Notes under the pieces: model-generated
What the model was told of the DNA's origin: nothing
The model's input: the letters and a program-made list of their open reading frames with translations, nothing else
The model's database searches: none
Program-made: the position numbers and the translations under genes
Assembly: GCA_947382865.1 (NCBI GenBank)
Contig: CANDBF010000016.1
Coordinates: 1 to 34,504 of the forward strand
DNA length: 34,504 nucleotides
Origin: an uncultured Clostridia bacterium
GTDB lineage: Bacteria > Bacillota > Clostridia > Christensenellales > CAG-917
Direction of reading: 5' to 3'
Shown: piece by piece, positions 7,135 to 16,110 of the stretch
How the letters are laid out: each line of letters starts with the position of its first letter
Numbering within the stretch: the stretch's first letter is position 1

Positions 7135-8238
7135 ATGCAAATACCGTATAACTCGTTTGACGGGATACATGGCGAAATACACGAAGAGCTTGCCAGCCGT
7201 TTTGAACAGGTTTTATCGAAAAACTGCTATATTATGGGAGACGAGGTCTCCGACTTTGAAAAATCGTTTGCCGAATATATAGGCGTCAAGTATGCTGTCG
7301 GATGCGGAAACGGACTTGAAGCCCTGCACCTTATACTCCGAGCGATGGGTATAGGAGAGGGCGACGAGGTCATCGTGCCGTCAAATACGTATATAGCTTC
7401 TGCGCTTGCGGTGACTTATGCGGGCGCGACGCCCGTGTTTGTCGAACCCAATATCGGGACTTTCAATATCGCCCCTGAACGTATAGAAGAGAAAATCACG
7501 GATAAGACGAAAGCTATTATGGTTGTGCACCTGTACGGCAGAGTGTGCGATATGGACGCCGTATCCGAGGTCGCACGCAAGCATAATCTGCCTATCGTCG
7601 AGGACGCCGCGCAGGCTCACGGGGCTACCTATAAGGGCAAAAAAGCGGGCTCCTTCGGAATAGCCGCGGGCTTCAGCTTTTATCCCGGCAAGAATCTCGG
7701 CGCGCTCGGCGACGCGGGCGCGGTCGTTACAAACGATAAGGGCTTGGCGGAGAAAGTCGCCATGCTCGGGAACTACGGCTCGAAAGTCAAGTACCGTCAC
7801 GAGTATAAGGGCTTCAATTCCAGACTGGACGAGATGCAGGCGGCGTTCCTTAACGTAAAACTTCCCCGTCTCGACAAGTGGAACGCAAGAAGAAAGGAAA
7901 TAGCCGCGCGCATAATTTTCGAGGTCAAAAATCCCGCTGTTGCGCTTCCGCTTGCAAACGATGATACGTACGGATCGGTGTGGCATATCTTTGCTGTCAG
8001 ATGCAAAAACAGGGACGCGCTCGCCGCGTATTTGTACGAAAACGGAATCGAAACCTTGAAGCATTATCCCTGCCCGATGCATCTTCAAAAGGCTTATACC
8101 GAGCTGAATATCCCAAAGGGCGCGTTGCCGATTGCGGAGGAAATTTCCGAAACCGAGCTCAGCATACCCGTGTATTACGGAATGACCGACGCACAAGTGG
8201 ATTATCTGATTGAAAAACTCAACGAATTTAATATATGA
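7135..8238 (+). CDS. DegT/DnrJ/EryC1/StrS sugar aminotransferase, FdtB-like
   Basis: A 367-residue PLP enzyme of the sugar aminotransferase family. With the FdtA-type isomerase it is expected to aminate dTDP-3-keto-6-deoxyhexose at C3 using glutamate. Seen: the N-terminal Y..G.EV.DFE.SFAEYIG segment, GCGNGLEAL (57-64), NTYIASALA (84-92), EDAAQAHGA (156-164) and the PLP lysine Lys186 in [14 protein letters not shown]. The frame opens further upstream, but the start at 7135 lies 8 bases after AGGAG and fits the family's N-terminus; the ATG at 7129 is too close to it. The stop overlaps the FkbH start (ATGA). Confidence 0.9.
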   Translation: MQIPYNSFDGIHGEIHEELASRFEQVLSKNCYIMGDEVSDFEKSFAEYIGVKYAVGCGNGLEALHLILRAMGIGEGDEVIVPSNTYIASALAVTYAGATPVFVEPNIGTFNIAPERIEEKITDKTKAIMVVHLYGRVCDMDAVSEVARKHNLPIVEDAAQAHGATYKGKKAGSFGIAAGFSFYPGKNLGALGDAGAVVTNDKGLAEKVAMLGNYGSKVKYRHEYKGFNSRLDEMQAAFLNVKLPRLDKWNARRKEIAARIIFEVKNPAVALPLANDDTYGSVWHIFAVRCKNRDALAAYLYENGIETLKHYPCPMHLQKAYTELNIPKGALPIAEEISETELSIPVYYGMTDAQVDYLIEKLNEFNI

Positions 8239-9836
8239 TAGGACACGCGGTAGAACTTCAACGTATGCTTTTCGAGCAGGGCGCGCCTTCAAGAAGGGCG
8301 CTCTTGGAGTATAAGCGAAAGAGCGCAGGAGTCTATAAAGTCTGCGTATATCGCAACCATTCCTTTGAGCTTATAGAAAATACGATTTCCGCATATCTGG
8401 ATTATGCCGAATGTCCTGCGGATTTTGAATACAGCGATTATGACGACAGTCTGTCGTTTATAAATTTCGATACTTCCGCAGATATGTGTATATTGTGGTT
8501 GGATTTATCGAGATATAGAAATGTTGGCGACATAAAAGGGTTTTTATCCGCTCGATTGCAACACTTAAACTCTGTTTTCGGGAAGCCGGTATTGGTGGCA
8601 TACTGCGGTAGAGACGTTGAAATCGGATTGAAGGATGTTCTTAGTCTTAACGTCGATTCTCTTTGCAAGCGACAGGGAATAAAGACGTACGACGAACGCA
8701 TGGAGAGCATTTCGGGCACTAGGCTCAGCTCTAAGGCTATGATGAGCGTGGCAAAGGAAATGGGATTGAAGTATATTCCGTCTATGCTGAGACCCTCGCT
8801 CAAAGCGATTGCCGTAGACCTTGACAATACGCTTTACGGCGGAGTGTTGGGAGAGGACGGGATAGACGGAATTCGTCTTACCGAGGGGCATATCCGCTTG
8901 CAGAACGCGCTGAAAGATTTGAAAAGACAAGGCTTCTTTTTGTGCGCGATTTCCAAAAACGAATTGCGGGACGTAAAAACGCTGTTCGCCGCGCGAAAGG
9001 ATTTCCCTCTCGGCTTGGACGATTTCGTATCGGTACAGGCGTCTTGGGAGGAAAAAAGCGCTTTGATGAGCAATATACTTGCCGTTGCTAATATACATTA
9101 TGACAGCGTACTGTTTGTGGACGATAACGTGGGAGAGCTGAGCGCAATGGATTCGGCTTATCCCGATATACACTGCGTTCGCGCGTGCGACGACGCGAAT
9201 ATAACCGCCGATATCATCGAGAACTATCCGCGGCTTAGAAAATTCGGCATAAATGCGGAGGACGCTATAAGGTCGGAGGATACCAAAGCGAACGCCGAGC
9301 GCTTGGAATTGAGAAGCAGTATGTCGCAAGCGGAGTATCTCAAAACGCTCGAAGTGAACATACGCTTCGGAATCGACGAGCCGAGCGCGGCGCAAAGAGT
9401 AAGCGAGCTCGCAAACAAAACCAATCAATTCATATTCAATTATCGCAGGTACCAAAAATCGCAGGTCGATGAAATGATAGGCGATAATGCTTGCAGGGTA
9501 ATAACAGTTTCGCTTAAAGATAAGCTGTCAGACAGCGGAATTGTGGGAGTCTGCATCGCCAACCTCTCGGGCAGGACGGTTTGTATTGACGAGTTGTTTG
9601 TAAGTTGCAGAGCGTTGGGACGCGGTTTGGACGATATTATCGTGTTGGGCGCGATATCGGTTGCGTGTGAAGAGTTTAAGTGCGATACTGTCAAAGTCGC
9701 GTTCAAAAAGGGGGAGCGCAATCTGCCTGCGCAGAAGTTCGTCAATGAGAAACTGGTGGAGTATACGAAGGAAGCGCATGGCTTCGGGTATGAGTTCCCC
9801 ACCGACCTAGTAAATATACAAATATATGGGAGATAA
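8235..9836 (+). CDS. FkbH-like HAD-IIIC protein
   Basis: A 533-residue protein. The middle is a HAD domain: [15 protein letters not shown] with the nucleophile region at 195-199, SKNE at 240-243 and FVDDN at 294-298. The C-terminal third contains [12 protein letters not shown] and a GNAT-like fold, the hallmark of FkbH. Characterised FkbH proteins take 1,3-bisphosphoglycerate, dephosphorylate it and load the glyceryl group onto an acyl carrier protein. The N-terminal ~185 residues form an extra region seen in the long FkbH-like proteins of glycan clusters. An acyl carrier protein follows directly (one-base overlap), which supports an ACP-loading role. Whether the acyl group is glyceryl here is inference. 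Confidence 0.88.
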   Translation: MIGHAVELQRMLFEQGAPSRRALLEYKRKSAGVYKVCVYRNHSFELIENTISAYLDYAECPADFEYSDYDDSLSFINFDTSADMCILWLDLSRYRNVGDIKGFLSARLQHLNSVFGKPVLVAYCGRDVEIGLKDVLSLNVDSLCKRQGIKTYDERMESISGTRLSSKAMMSVAKEMGLKYIPSMLRPSLKAIAVDLDNTLYGGVLGEDGIDGIRLTEGHIRLQNALKDLKRQGFFLCAISKNELRDVKTLFAARKDFPLGLDDFVSVQASWEEKSALMSNILAVANIHYDSVLFVDDNVGELSAMDSAYPDIHCVRACDDANITADIIENYPRLRKFGINAEDAIRSEDTKANAERLELRSSMSQAEYLKTLEVNIRFGIDEPSAAQRVSELANKTNQFIFNYRRYQKSQVDEMIGDNACRVITVSLKDKLSDSGIVGVCIANLSGRTVCIDELFVSCRALGRGLDDIIVLGAISVACEEFKCDTVKVAFKKGERNLPAQKFVNEKLVEYTKEAHGFGYEFPTDLVNIQIYGR

Positions 9837-10066
9837 TGATGGAAGAGCAGATATTGCAGATAATTTCCGAAATTGCAAAAAAAGATGTAGATACGCTAAA
9901 AGCCAACTATGACGAAAAGGCGCAGTGGAATTCGCTTGCGCGCGTGGAGATAATTATGACGCTCGAAGACGAATATGACATAGAATTTACCGATATTGAG
10001 CTTGCCGAAATGGTTACCCCCCGTATCGTAGTAGAAAAAACTTTGGAGAAAGTAAATGAAGCATAA
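9836..10066 (+). CDS. Acyl carrier protein
   Basis: A 76-residue (or 75, from the second ATG) helical acidic protein of ACP size. The phosphopantetheine serine is in the motif WNSLARVEI, so Asn replaces the usual Asp before Ser-Leu; the rest of helix II (ILMTLEDEY-like) and helix III are as in ACPs. It would be modified by a phosphopantetheinyl transferase encoded elsewhere and carry the acyl group loaded by FkbH. It overlaps the FkbH stop and the next gene's start, so the three are translationally coupled. It is a dedicated carrier, not the fatty acid ACP, judging by its location and divergent motif. Confidence 0.87.
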   Translation: MMEEQILQIISEIAKKDVDTLKANYDEKAQWNSLARVEIIMTLEDEYDIEFTDIELAEMVTPRIVVEKTLEKVNEA

Positions 10067-11036
10067 GTTGAGCGCGGACGGATTCCTATACCGCCTGCGT
10101 CCCGTGAAACTGACAGACGCGCGATTTATTATAGACACTAGATTGGAGGACTCCGAAAGAAATAAATATATTCATAAAATTTCGGACGACGAAGACGCCC
10201 AGCGCGCGTGGCTGAACGAATACTTCGACCGAGACGGAGACTACTATTTTGTGATAGAAAACAGACTGACAGGCTCAGCGGAGGGACTTATAGGCTTTTA
10301 CGACGAGAAAGACGGGTGCGCCGAATGGGGCCGATGGGTGATAAAAAAGAACTCGTTCGCCGCAGTGGAAAGTATAAATCTGCTGTACGGCATCGCGTTT
10401 GAACAGCTTGGTCTTTCCGAGCTCTACTGCCGCACGTTGAGGGCGAATGAGGAAGTGGTTTCCTTCCATTCCTCCATAGGCGAAAAGACGAGAAGCATAC
10501 TCGAAGGGCATTTCGAGCTGAACGGGGAAAGGTACGACGCCGTCGAACAGTATGCCGACAGAGATACGTACTATAAGGACATAAAGCCGCTCCTCGACAG
10601 GCGGTCGATGATGATATTCAAAAGAGCCTTCAAACAGACGGTCGGCGATTTGGAATTTCACCATATCGGCGTGGCGACCAAGGATATCGACAAGGAGTAT
10701 GCCTGCTTCTCGCTGTTGGGATATGCTAAAGAGGGCGAGCCTTTCGAGGACGAAAATCAGGGAGTGCGCGGACAGTTTATCGTAGCCAAAGGCCAGCCAC
10801 GTCTGGAACTGCTTTCCAATCTGGACGGGTGCGGAACCCTCGACGGGTTTATTGAAAGCGGGAACAAGATGTATCATTTTGGATATATGACTTCAAAAAT
10901 AGAAAAAGCGTACGAAGCGTTTTTAAACTGTAAATGCCGCGTGCTGTCGCCTATGAAGGAGTCCGTTTATTTCGGCAAGCGAATATGCTTCTTGGTGATG
11001 CAAAATAGATATATAATCGAATTGATAGAAAAATAA
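10056..11036 (+). CDS. GNAT-VOC fusion, probable sugar N-acyltransferase
   Basis: A 326-residue two-domain protein. Residues ~10-190 look like a RimJ/RimL-type GNAT domain (L-R-P-V-x-L-x-D start, then EWGRWVIKKNSFAAVESINLLYG-like region split at ~95-112 and FEQLGLSELYCRTLRANEEVVSFHSSIG-type ending). Residues ~200-326 are a VOC domain resembling methylmalonyl-CoA epimerases: HHIGVATKDI (His203), LELL (Glu251), YHFGY (His274) and IIELIE (Glu322) supply a plausible complete metal site. It overlaps the ACP gene by 11 bp. I infer that the GNAT part moves an ACP-bound acyl group to the 3-amino sugar and that the VOC part modifies or epimerises that acyl group. Confidence 0.78.
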   Translation: MKHKLSADGFLYRLRPVKLTDARFIIDTRLEDSERNKYIHKISDDEDAQRAWLNEYFDRDGDYYFVIENRLTGSAEGLIGFYDEKDGCAEWGRWVIKKNSFAAVESINLLYGIAFEQLGLSELYCRTLRANEEVVSFHSSIGEKTRSILEGHFELNGERYDAVEQYADRDTYYKDIKPLLDRRSMMIFKRAFKQTVGDLEFHHIGVATKDIDKEYACFSLLGYAKEGEPFEDENQGVRGQFIVAKGQPRLELLSNLDGCGTLDGFIESGNKMYHFGYMTSKIEKAYEAFLNCKCRVLSPMKESVYFGKRICFLVMQNRYIIELIEK

Positions 11037-11053
11037 GTATATAATAAGGCGAG

Positions 11054-12616
11054 ATGGATACAGAGTTTGTAAAGAATATTCAATATTTGGCGAACCAAAT
11101 CATAGCAGATGGATATAAATCCATTTGTTTTTGGATGCCTTGTTTCAATGTAAGCGGAGGTGCTAGATATTTTAGGGATTTGGCAGTGAAAATTTCTAAT
11201 CATACAGATTTGAAAGTTTATTACGTGGATTTCGCAAACGGTTTTCCAAGTTCATTGTTGAGTGAAAATGATAAAGTAGAAATCATTGAATTTAATGCTG
11301 ATGATTTAGAGTTCCCAATTAAAGAACCTACCATCATATGTACAAACAGTACAAAAGTGATTCAATTAAAAAATATGAATCCACTATCCAAATTGCTATT
11401 TTGGCATTTTGAGACTATCCCTTGTGCGTGGGATTGGTTGTTTTTTAATCATGAAGAAAGAAAATTTATACGTTTAACAAAAAACAAGCATGCGATGATA
11501 TACCATGATTGGTCTGGCAGAGATATTCTGAGTAAACAATTTAATATTAAATTGGATAACAGAGATTATTTGCAAGTCTATTCAATGGTAAAAAGCGATT
11601 CGGCGAAGCGTAAAGTTTATAATTCCAACGAAATCAATTTGGTCTGGTTAAGTCGTCTTGGTTCAGAAAAAATATGTTCTTTGTATAACATAATAGATAA
11701 CTTTGCAAAATATAAAACAAATCGAATAAAAAGACTTCATATTGTCGGAGACGGAATAAGAAGAGATGCGGTAGAATTATATTGTAAAAAATATAAAGAA
11801 CAAATAGAATTTATTTTTTTAGGAACTATCGATTATGATAAGTTGGCTGATTACTTACTGACAAATGCGGATATTGTGTTTGCGATGGGTACGTCAGTTA
11901 TTGAGAGTGCGGCATTAAAAATTCCTTCTGTTGTTGTACAGTTGAGCTCGTCGCGCTTTACAGATGATGCATATTATTGGTTATTTGATGCAAAAGAGTA
12001 TTGTGTGGGAATTACTACCGAAGAAAAACAGAGATATAATGTACCGTATAGAACGATGGAAAATCTTCTAAATGCAATAGATAACGAAGAAAAAAGTGCA
12101 ATCATCAGTGACAAATGCAATAAATATTTCATAGAGAATCATTCAAACTTTAATTCTATTGTAGAAAAGTTTTTAAAATTTGCAAAAAATACCGAATTGA
12201 GTTTCAATGACTTAAAAAAAGTTATTGTATATACACCATATAATATTATCCAGCAGACAGATTATTGTATAAAAGGAATTCAGTTATATTCAAGAATTAA
12301 GTTTGGAGATAAGGTATATATAAAATTGCTCGGAATTCCTATAAAAACTTATAAACTTAATAATGAAATGACTCACTATACGAAATGGGGAGTTTTTAGG
12401 TCAAAGCCTATAATAAAAAAGTTTATTAATACCAAATATAAATCGCCAGATAATCAAAGTTCAAGTGAACATACTATAAAAATTGGCAAGTTAAAACTTA
12501 TAAAAATCGTTAAGAACAAAAAACTAACGAAATACTTTTTGTTTAACAAAATTCATGTTTTGACGAAGCGTGAAAATATCGGATATAATTTCCCACAGTC
12601 TTTATTTAGAGGTTGA
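11054..12616 (+). CDS. GT-B glycosyltransferase with C-terminal glycan module
   Basis: A 520-residue protein. Residues 1-~385 look like a GT-B (family 4-like) transferase: VWLSRLGSEK near 198, LHIVGDGIRRD near 230, and the donor-site segment VFAMGTSVIESAALKIPSVVV near 275-295. The last ~120 residues are a basic, strand-rich tail containing KLLGIPIKTYK and later KLIKIVKNKKL, a pattern common at the ends of capsule and glycan glycosyltransferases. The gene is visibly much more AT-rich than its upstream neighbours, suggesting separate acquisition. AAGGCGAG precedes the ATG. Donor and acceptor cannot be told. Confidence 0.75.
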   Translation: MDTEFVKNIQYLANQIIADGYKSICFWMPCFNVSGGARYFRDLAVKISNHTDLKVYYVDFANGFPSSLLSENDKVEIIEFNADDLEFPIKEPTIICTNSTKVIQLKNMNPLSKLLFWHFETIPCAWDWLFFNHEERKFIRLTKNKHAMIYHDWSGRDILSKQFNIKLDNRDYLQVYSMVKSDSAKRKVYNSNEINLVWLSRLGSEKICSLYNIIDNFAKYKTNRIKRLHIVGDGIRRDAVELYCKKYKEQIEFIFLGTIDYDKLADYLLTNADIVFAMGTSVIESAALKIPSVVVQLSSSRFTDDAYYWLFDAKEYCVGITTEEKQRYNVPYRTMENLLNAIDNEEKSAIISDKCNKYFIENHSNFNSIVEKFLKFAKNTELSFNDLKKVIVYTPYNIIQQTDYCIKGIQLYSRIKFGDKVYIKLLGIPIKTYKLNNEMTHYTKWGVFRSKPIIKKFINTKYKSPDNQSSSEHTIKIGKLKLIKIVKNKKLTKYFLFNKIHVLTKRENIGYNFPQSLFRG

Positions 12617-12623
12617 GTAGAAT

Positions 12624-15458
12624 ATGGCAAGGATAGCATTTTTAGCTTATGATTTTGAACAAAATAATATTATGAATGTCGAATCCAACAAAAAGACATT
12701 CTATTCAGATTTTGCAAAAACTTTGCAAAAAGCGGGCAACGACGTGCTTTGCATCGATTGCGTTTGGGAAGTGAATAAAATCATATCAAAGTCTTTAAAA
12801 ACTAAATTATCCAATTTCAATCCTGACGTTTGTATTATCGCAAACTACGGATTTATGGATTTGGCGGAAATCGTAGATTGTCCTTTGTGGTATATGGATA
12901 TTGACAGTATAGAAAACGTTTCTATGGCGACCACTTACCGTATGAGGAACAACAAATCTCGCTGCTATTTCATTGTGTCGGAATCTGAACATATAGAAAT
13001 AATCAAACATAAATTTGATGTAAGCGATGATAGAATACTATTAATCAATCTTCCGTATTCGAAAATTTCTGAAAGCAGTGAAAAATTATACGACGTTTTG
13101 TATTTCGGAACGAATTATTGTACGGATGGCTATGCTTTTCTATATGATTTAGCTCAGCACAAAGCGAGCGACAAAGACGTAGAAGAAGCAAGGATAGTGC
13201 TCAAACAATATGAATCGAATCCGTCGATGACCAGCAAAGAAATCTATGACAGTCATAATTTTTACGCCGGTAGTAGGATAGAAATTAAAGACCGCAGGGC
13301 ATACAATCAAATTGTCGGGCTGAAAAATCTTAGATTTTTATCCGAAATCAATGATATAAATCTAACCGTTAAAGGCGACGGTTGGAATGCCAGAAGCTTA
13401 AATTATTATCCCGATGTTTTTTTGAGATCCGTAAATTCTCAGCAATTTGAGTTGAATAATTTACATGAGACATACGACGCCGCTAAAATTACAATTTACT
13501 TGAACGAGCGCTTTAATTATGCGGGAAGTTATTTGCGTCTTATTGATGCATTATCGTCTGACGCTTGCGTAATTGCTCAGAAAGGCGGTAGATATGACGA
13601 GATGCTTTTATCGATAGGCGTTCCCATGTTTGAAACTGCTAGCGAAGCCAAAGCGTTATGCGACGATTTGTTGAATAATTCAGATAAACTCAAAAAAATC
13701 GTTGAAACAACGCATGCCAATATATACGAAAGATTTAATGAGAAAAACGTACTGAATTCTATTTCAAATGCCTTTGGTATAATTGAAACAAATTCTGTAT
13801 GCGGAAATATGGATATAGTACATGAGCTTGCGTTAGAGTTTGCAAACAGTGATTCGACCTCGGGAATCAGCGCGAACAAATGCTCAATCAAATCGGCTCC
13901 CGTAAAAAAAGAAGGGAAATTCAATAAGCTTGTGAAGGCGGTTCTGCTCAGATTTGGATATGATTTGGATAACAAATTTAATAAAAAATGTTATATGCTA
14001 GGACCTATTATATTGTTTGAGAACATGCAGATAGACGGTAGCAGAAATCATATCTATATTCTCTCTTTACCTATTCTTACATTAAAGAAAAAGAAAGGTA
14101 GAGTTTACGTGCGACCTCTGATGTTGGAAAAACTTGTAAAATTGTTTTTGAAGCCTTTGCGCAAGCTTCGAAATGCGATAAAAAGAAGAAATGTCGATGC
14201 TAAATCTCAGAAAGAAGTAGGTAAGTTGCTTGCGGTCAAAGGACAAACGTATGCAGACTTGAATAGAAAGCTTACTCGCGGAGAAAAGATAAAGATTTGT
14301 TTGTTTGTTTCAAGGATAAGCTGCTGGACATTCGGCAATTTGTATAAAATCTTGTTGAACAGCGGTAAATTTGAACCAATAGTTGTCGTTAAACCTTTTA
14401 TGCATCAAGGTCATGACGCTATGGTTGAGTATATGAATACAACATATAATGCGTTAAAAGCGCAGGGATACAATGTTATAAAAACATATGATGAAACTAC
14501 GGATACTTTTATGGATTTGCGAAGGGAATTGAATCCAGATATTTTGTTTTATACTAAGTATTGGTTGCCGCAATTTCAGGAGAATTTCTATATTAATAAG
14601 TTCAGGGATAAACTTACGTTTTATACCTCCTATTGTTATGACGTTGCATATCATCCGGAAGTTATGAATTTTGAACTTAACAATGCGGTGGACAGATATT
14701 TTATGCCGACTGAAATACATCAAAAAATGGCGCAGGCTTGTATGGATAACCATGGCGAAAATGTTCATGTTGTCGGGGCGCCTAAACTTGACGTATTCTT
14801 TGATAAAACATATAAGCCTATCGACAATTGGAAAGCTGTGAATGACGGAAAGATTCGCAAACGAATTATATGGGCGCCTCATCATTCCGATAACTTTCCC
14901 GCAAATTTATATCAATTTAATGCTTTTTATGAGCTTGCCGATTATATGTTCGAGCTAGCAAAGAAATACGAAAACGAAATTCAAATCGCATTTAAGCCTC
15001 ATCCAATGCTCAAACCATATTTATATAATAAATGGGGGAAGCAATCTACGGACAGCTATTATAACAAATGGGCGCAGTTTAAAAACGGACAGCTTGAAAC
15101 AGGAGAATTTGAGGATTTATTTTTAACCTCGGATGCGATGATACTCGACAGCATTTCGTTTATTGCGGAATATACGGCTGTAAACAAACCCGCATTATTT
15201 ACCATAGGGAATTCAAGCCGCGTGAATCTTAACGACTTTGGCAATATCAATTTCACCGTTTTATATCATACGAAAAATGATATGAAGAAAGATATAGAAG
15301 AGTTTGTTCAAAATGTAGTTATAAAAGGACGCGATTATAAGAGGGCGGGACGACAATCATTTATAACTAATTATCTAATGCCTCCGAACGGGAAATCATC
15401 TGCGGAAAATATCTATGACAACATAATTGATGAAATAAAGCAAGGAACTGAAAGGTAA
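12624..15458 (+). CDS. Fused glycosyltransferase and TagF-like polyol-phosphate transferase
   Basis: A 944-residue protein. Residues 1-~395 resemble CgeB-type GT-B transferases: the C-terminal half has YAGSYLRLIDALSSDACVIA and a closing YERFNEKNVLNSI segment. Residues ~430-520 are a linker with ILSLPILTLKKKKG and basic helices, similar in style to the tail of the preceding gene. Residues ~550-944 match the CDP-glycerol glycerophosphotransferase (TagF/TarF/TarL-like) fold: VVGAPKLDVF, RIIWAPHHS, IAFKPHPML and SDAMILDSISFIAEYTAVNKPALF. It probably adds a sugar and a polyol phosphate to the same polymer at the inner membrane face. CDP-ribitol could come from the gene at 16107. AT-rich like the gene before it. 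Confidence 0.83.
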   Translation: MARIAFLAYDFEQNNIMNVESNKKTFYSDFAKTLQKAGNDVLCIDCVWEVNKIISKSLKTKLSNFNPDVCIIANYGFMDLAEIVDCPLWYMDIDSIENVSMATTYRMRNNKSRCYFIVSESEHIEIIKHKFDVSDDRILLINLPYSKISESSEKLYDVLYFGTNYCTDGYAFLYDLAQHKASDKDVEEARIVLKQYESNPSMTSKEIYDSHNFYAGSRIEIKDRRAYNQIVGLKNLRFLSEINDINLTVKGDGWNARSLNYYPDVFLRSVNSQQFELNNLHETYDAAKITIYLNERFNYAGSYLRLIDALSSDACVIAQKGGRYDEMLLSIGVPMFETASEAKALCDDLLNNSDKLKKIVETTHANIYERFNEKNVLNSISNAFGIIETNSVCGNMDIVHELALEFANSDSTSGISANKCSIKSAPVKKEGKFNKLVKAVLLRFGYDLDNKFNKKCYMLGPIILFENMQIDGSRNHIYILSLPILTLKKKKGRVYVRPLMLEKLVKLFLKPLRKLRNAIKRRNVDAKSQKEVGKLLAVKGQTYADLNRKLTRGEKIKICLFVSRISCWTFGNLYKILLNSGKFEPIVVVKPFMHQGHDAMVEYMNTTYNALKAQGYNVIKTYDETTDTFMDLRRELNPDILFYTKYWLPQFQENFYINKFRDKLTFYTSYCYDVAYHPEVMNFELNNAVDRYFMPTEIHQKMAQACMDNHGENVHVVGAPKLDVFFDKTYKPIDNWKAVNDGKIRKRIIWAPHHSDNFPANLYQFNAFYELADYMFELAKKYENEIQIAFKPHPMLKPYLYNKWGKQSTDSYYNKWAQFKNGQLETGEFEDLFLTSDAMILDSISFIAEYTAVNKPALFTIGNSSRVNLNDFGNINFTVLYHTKNDMKKDIEEFVQNVVIKGRDYKRAGRQSFITNYLMPPNGKSSAENIYDNIIDEIKQGTER

Positions 15459-15462
15459 ATTG

Positions 15463-16110
15463 ATGGCAGAGAAGAAAAATATCGGCGTAATACTTGCAGG
15501 AGGAAGCGGTAGACGCTTCGGTTCCGCTTTGCCAAAGCAATATTTGCACGTCAATGGAAAAGAAGTCATTGCCTACGTAATCAATGCATTTAGAGAGAGC
15601 GTCGCAGTGGATGACTTTTTTGTGGTTGTAAATCCCTGTTATATGGATTTCGTAAAGGAAAAATTCGGAGTAAATGCGATTGAGAGCGGAGACGAGCGGA
15701 ACATCACAGTTTTTAATGCTCTGAGTTATATCCGCGAGTATTATCCCGATTGCGAAAAGGTTATATTTGCGGATAGCGCGCGCCCTTTGATACGTGGAGC
15801 GCATTTAGATGATATCTGCATTATTCTCGACGAATATGACGCGGTTATCACGACCGCCGCAATCACCGACAGTCTAGGTTATAAGAGCGGAGAGCTGGTT
15901 AACAGAAAGGACTATTTCCTTGTGCAAACTCCCGAAGCATTCCGTTTGGAGACCTTGAAAGGCTTTCGCGCGGACAGCGCGGCGACGGCTATAATCCAGC
16001 AGTGCGATTATAAGTCGATATATCATTATGATAAAATCAAAAACAATTTCAAGGTTACGTATCCCGATGATTTAAGCGTGGTCGGCGCGCTTTTGGAGGT
16101 GTCGAAATGA
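15463..16110 (+). CDS. IspD/TarI-like cytidylyltransferase
   Basis: A 215-residue nucleotidyltransferase of the IspD/TarI group, which joins CTP to a polyol phosphate. Seen: VILAGGSGRRFGSALPKQYL (CTP loop and catalytic Lys), GDERNITVFNAL, the D-S-A-R-P motif and LVNRKDYFLVQTPEAF near the end. The ATG at 15463 is preferred to the TTG three bases earlier, with GAAAGG upstream. It overlaps the next, homologous gene by 4 bp. In this setting it more likely makes a CDP-polyol for the glycan than CDP-methylerythritol, but the latter cannot be excluded. Confidence 0.85.
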   Translation: MAEKKNIGVILAGGSGRRFGSALPKQYLHVNGKEVIAYVINAFRESVAVDDFFVVVNPCYMDFVKEKFGVNAIESGDERNITVFNALSYIREYYPDCEKVIFADSARPLIRGAHLDDICIILDEYDAVITTAAITDSLGYKSGELVNRKDYFLVQTPEAFRLETLKGFRADSAATAIIQQCDYKSIYHYDKIKNNFKVTYPDDLSVVGALLEVSK

